Assembly (NCBI GenBank): GCA_937902115.1
Contig: CALGSR010000066.1
Coordinates: forward strand, 1 to 7,534
Source: an uncultured Bacillus sp.
Lineage (GTDB): Bacteria > Bacillota > Bacilli > Bacillales > Cytobacillaceae
Direction: 5' to 3'
Length of the DNA stretch: 7,534 bases
Position numbers and translations under genes: made by a program. The stretch's first letter is position 1. Every line of letters starts with the position of its first letter. Under the pieces are notes generated by a model. That model ran no database searches and was not told the DNA's origin. It saw nothing but the letters and a program-made list of their open reading frames with translations. Of this stretch, positions 5,028 to 7,534 are shown in pieces.

Positions 5028-5528
5028 TTAATTATTGGTGATATTTTGAATTTGATTTTGACTTTGCTTTAATTTATCTAATTTCTTTAATAGACCAACA
5101 AAACCTCTAATTGTAAATAAGGTGAAATTTACACTAGCAAAGGTATGAAGTGGTGACCATCTATTCCATTTAAATAGTCTGGAATTTTTTTCAAGGTACC
5201 ATTGACCTAGACTCATTGGCACACTAAAGATCAAACTTTTTAAAAGTAGCTTTGCAATATTATCGTTATAAGTGATTTTGACCCAGACTACACTTAAAAT
5301 CGGAAAGAATAACATATCATAAATAATATTTGTTTTAAAGATTTTTGGAAAAGGACGAACTGGATACTCGATTCTTTTAGTTCCAACAACATAAGCATCA
5401 ATAAGGGTGGAAAGCACTCCTTTTGAGAAAAAAACAAGCAAATTTTCTCTCATCTTTGAACCTTTAAACAAAAATGGTAAGGAGGCTATGCACAATGCAT
5501 TAAGTAGGTTTAACAATTTCTTCTCCAT
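5028..5528 (-). CDS. CBO0543-family membrane protein
   Basis: This 166-residue protein matches the pattern of the CBO0543 family, integral membrane proteins found mainly in spore-forming Firmicutes, often in several copies, with no assigned function. The signature is KRIEYPVRPFPKIFKTNIIYD (51-71), followed by membrane segments at about 72-84 and 95-109 and the late motif WYLEKNSRLFKWNRWSPLHTF (110-130). A further hydrophobic stretch near 6-21 may be an N-terminal membrane segment, and the last 20 residues are polar. The start has AAAGGA eight bases before ATG. It is the first gene of a two-gene unit with the multi-pass protein 11 bases downstream. I found no clear promoter; GATAAT near 5585-5590 is a possible -10 box without a good -35. 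Both genes are AT-rich. The role is unknown. Confidence 0.85.
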   Translation of the reverse strand: MEKKLLNLLNALCIASLPFLFKGSKMRENLLVFFSKGVLSTLIDAYVVGTKRIEYPVRPFPKIFKTNIIYDMLFFPILSVVWVKITYNDNIAKLLLKSLIFSVPMSLGQWYLEKNSRLFKWNRWSPLHTFASVNFTLFTIRGFVGLLKKLDKLKQSQNQIQNITNN

Positions 5529-5637
5529 GGTGACAATCCTTTCAAAAGGAAATTTAGTATTCTTAAAATTCCCAAATCCAAGGAGTATTATCCATTGCTT
5601 TTCAAGATCTATTGATCTACAAGAAACTAAAATAATA

Positions 5638-6642
5638 TCAGTTTTCCTGCAATGTTAAATAATAGTTCTTCACCATTTCACCCAAAACCCAGTTGGTTCT
5701 GGCACCCGATACGCCGGTGCTTGGACACTTTCCTTTATTCTCCGTTAACTCTTCTACAACTGTTTCCACCAAAGACTGATGGACATGCTGCGGAGATTCA
5801 AAATTCCATTCCTCTTTGCCTTTTGCATTCGTTAATACAACTGGATCGCTGCCAAAAGTGGAGAAGCTTATTTTACCTTCACTGCCAACGATCTCATTTA
5901 CATCGACATCTTCAAAAGCTGAAAAACACCAATTCCCTATCCCGTGGATGCCTGATTCAAATAGATATGTACCTGTCACAATATCTTCTGCACGATAATA
6001 ACCGACCTGGTTGGAGGCAAAGCCTTGCACAGATTGAATTGGTCCAAGTAAAAAATCCAATACATCTAGCGTATGGCTGGCTAAATCGAAAAACAGCCCT
6101 CCTCCTGCTAAATCAGGCTGCACCCGCCACGTTAATTTTTCGGGATCCATGACATCTTCAGCAGCCGCTTGATATTGAGTCGTGGATACGAAACGAATCT
6201 CACCAATCGCATTATTTTCCAATAGCTCTTTTACTTTTAGAAATCGCGGCAGCGCTCTGCGGTAGTAGGCTACATACAAAGGTACCCCCGCTGTCTCACA
6301 GGCAGCAATCATTTCCTGGCATTCGGCGTAATTCAATGCCATCGGCTTTTCGACATAAATCGGTTTTCCAGCCTTCGCTGCCTTAATGGCATATTCTTTA
6401 TGCGCTCCAGGAGGTGTTGCAATATAAACGGCATCAACATCCGGGTCATGAATCAGTGCATCGGCATCGTTGTACCATTTCGGAACATGGTGCCGTTCTG
6501 CATAGTCTCTCGCTAATTCCCCTGTCCGACGCATAACCGCAACTAACTCTGAATTCTTCACTTTTTGGAAGGCCGGCCCGCTTTTTACTTCTGTTACATC
6601 GCCGCACCCAATGATGCCCCAACGAACTTTACTAAATTTCAT
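5638..6642 (-). CDS. Gfo/Idh/MocA family NAD(P)-dependent oxidoreductase
   Basis: This 334-residue protein is a complete member of the family that oxidises or reduces sugars and cyclitols such as inositol. The N-terminal Rossmann domain starts RWGIIGCGDVTEVKSGPAF with the dinucleotide-binding GxGxxT. The strand AVYIATPPGAHKEYA (71-85) and the EKP motif (98-100, with its catalytic lysine) follow. The C-terminal domain carries GGGLFFDLASHTLDVLDFLLG (180-200), with the Asp and His of the usual catalytic DxxxH pattern. The frame extends to an ATG at 6684, but AAAGGAG lies about nine bases before the ATG at 6642 and the Rossmann strand starts just after it, so 6642 is preferred. The gene follows another family member by 75 bases with no terminator between, which suggests one operon. 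The substrate cannot be told from the sequence. No strong terminator follows before the next gene. Confidence 0.93.
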   Translation of the reverse strand: MKFSKVRWGIIGCGDVTEVKSGPAFQKVKNSELVAVMRRTGELARDYAERHHVPKWYNDADALIHDPDVDAVYIATPPGAHKEYAIKAAKAGKPIYVEKPMALNYAECQEMIAACETAGVPLYVAYYRRALPRFLKVKELLENNAIGEIRFVSTTQYQAAAEDVMDPEKLTWRVQPDLAGGGLFFDLASHTLDVLDFLLGPIQSVQGFASNQVGYYRAEDIVTGTYLFESGIHGIGNWCFSAFEDVDVNEIVGSEGKISFSTFGSDPVVLTNAKGKEEWNFESPQHVHQSLVETVVEELTENKGKCPSTGVSGARTNWVLGEMVKNYYLTLQEN

Positions 6643-6717
6643 GCTGTTATTCTCCTTTTCTATTTTCTTTAACATCTGAAACACTCTTGAACTGAGCTGA
6701 TTTATGATTGCACTTCC

Positions 6718-7534
6718 TTAATGTGTTCCCGTAACATCCAATGTTCTATGTGTTACATTCTTTTTCTCGAAGGTAGATTGGTTAATCTTTTCTTGTAATT
6801 TTTCATAATATAGCTCTGCATCAATTGGCAATTCCACTGGCTCATTTAACCAAGAGGATAAATAAGCAGCATTTGAAATTTCTAATGCCTTTACTCCCTC
6901 TTCACCGGGTGCAAGGAGAGAGGATCCTGTTGCGATCGACTCAATCCAATTTTGAATAATCATGGAATGATTTGCATTTTCACTTTTAACAGGAATATCG
7001 ATTTTCTCGAATTCCGGTTCTCCGAAACCGCCTGTATAGGTTGCGTTAAATTCCCGTTCAGATTGTGTTAAGCGGTAAAAGGTCAGTTCTTCATTTTCCA
7101 AAACCATTTTCCCTAAATCACCAACGATTTCAAAGCGATTCGTTCCTGGCGCTTCACCTGTTGATGTAATAAATACCCCAGTTGCTCCATTTTCATACTC
7201 CACATAGGCCGTTACGTCATCTTCTACTTCTATATCATGATATTTTCCAAAATGACTAAAGGCACGAACTTGCTTTGGCACAAGCCCAGTCGTCCACTGC
7301 CACAAATCTAATTGGTGCAGGGCCTGATTTAATAAAACACCTCCGCCTTCCCCCTTCCAAGTCGCTCTCCATTTACTTGAATCATAATAACTTTGCGGCC
7401 GGTAAGCCTCCGTTACAATCCAATTTGTTCGTTTTATATTCCCTAATTCACCCGCTTGAATCAGGGCTCGTATTTTTTGATAAAGAGGATTCGCCCGTTG
7501 ATTATACATAATACTAAAGACTTTCCTGCTTATC
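6718..7534 (-). CDS. Gfo/Idh/MocA family oxidoreductase, N-terminal part outside the window
   Basis: The reading frame is open to the right edge, and the residues before the first internal ATG (ISRKVFSI, 7510-7533) continue the family pattern into MYNQRANPLYQKIRALI, so that ATG at 7509 is not the start. The missing part should be the Rossmann NAD(P)-binding domain with GxGxxG and EKP; what is visible is the substrate and dimerisation domain of about 271 residues. It includes GEGGGVLLNQALHQLDLWQWTTG, where the His of the family's catalytic helix is present and Asn replaces the Asp seen in the downstream paralogue, a common variant. EVEDDVTAYVEYENGATGVFITST and RFEIVGDLGKMVLE are typical core strands. 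It precedes a second family member by 75 bases and is probably co-transcribed with it. The two share the fold but are clearly diverged, so they are not a recent duplication. Confidence 0.93.
   Translation of the reverse strand, partial: ISRKVFSIMYNQRANPLYQKIRALIQAGELGNIKRTNWIVTEAYRPQSYYDSSKWRATWKGEGGGVLLNQALHQLDLWQWTTGLVPKQVRAFSHFGKYHDIEVEDDVTAYVEYENGATGVFITSTGEAPGTNRFEIVGDLGKMVLENEELTFYRLTQSEREFNATYTGGFGEPEFEKIDIPVKSENANHSMIIQNWIESIATGSSLLAPGEEGVKALEISNAAYLSSWLNEPVELPIDAELYYEKLQEKINQSTFEKKNVTHRTLDVTGTH

Noticed and set aside
5623..5646. Possible terminator after the downstream Gfo/Idh/MocA gene (GAAACT/AGTTTTC)
   Set aside because: The stem is short, bulged and AT-rich, overlaps the stop codon and is not followed by a clear T-run.
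5652..6152. Rightward frame of 166 codons opposite the Gfo/Idh/MocA gene
   Set aside because: It is antisense to the catalytic domain of a well-supported dehydrogenase, with no ribosome site and no protein-like pattern.
7275..7511. Rightward frame at the right edge
   Set aside because: It is antisense to the partial dehydrogenase, whose minus-strand frame is open to the window edge and matches its family throughout.

Overview
The window looks like chromosomal DNA from a low-GC Gram-positive of the family Bacillaceae. The evidence is strong GGAGG-type ribosome binding sites, AT-rich intergenic DNA, a Bacillus-style rRNA operon leader, a CBO0543-family membrane protein, and operators that resemble the MhqR box of Bacillus subtilis. 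Every gene I can support lies on the minus strand, so transcription runs from high to low coordinates.

Layout from left to right: (a) 1-181 holds the tandem P1/P2 promoters and boxA leader of a ribosomal RNA operon whose 16S gene lies beyond position 1. (b) 298-356 is a 23-bp terminator hairpin that separates this operon from the next gene. (c) 476-1870 is a GMC-family flavin oxidoreductase broken by two frameshifts and one nonsense codon, so it is a pseudogene. (d) 2053-3814 carries a DoxX membrane protein, an FMN-dependent NADH-azoreductase and a small GNAT acetyltransferase. The azoreductase and acetyltransferase have sigma-A promoters overlapped by a shared operator, and a copy of its core lies upstream of doxX. 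(e) 3419-3540, between azoR and the acetyltransferase gene, is a cluster of stem-loops without a convincing gene. (f) 4000-4290 is a small ABM-domain monooxygenase with its own promoter and terminator. (g) 4537-5528 is a two-gene unit of small AT-rich membrane proteins (a CBO0543-family protein and an unrecognised multi-pass protein), closed by a GC-rich terminator. (h) 5638-7534 contains two consecutive Gfo/Idh/MocA-type NAD(P)-dependent sugar or cyclitol dehydrogenases; the upstream one is cut by the right edge.

The most coherent biology is in region d. Azoreductase/quinone reductase plus DoxX is the kind of pair that MarR-type repressors (MhqR, YodB, CatR) control in B. subtilis in response to quinones and catechols. 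All three promoter regions here share a TTAATYCGAGATA core, which suggests one electrophile-stress regulon that also includes the acetyltransferase. The regulator is not in the window. I found no CRISPR array, intact insertion sequence, tRNA or prophage gene, and no clear evidence for a wholly new system. The least explained element is the stem-loop cluster at 3419-3540.
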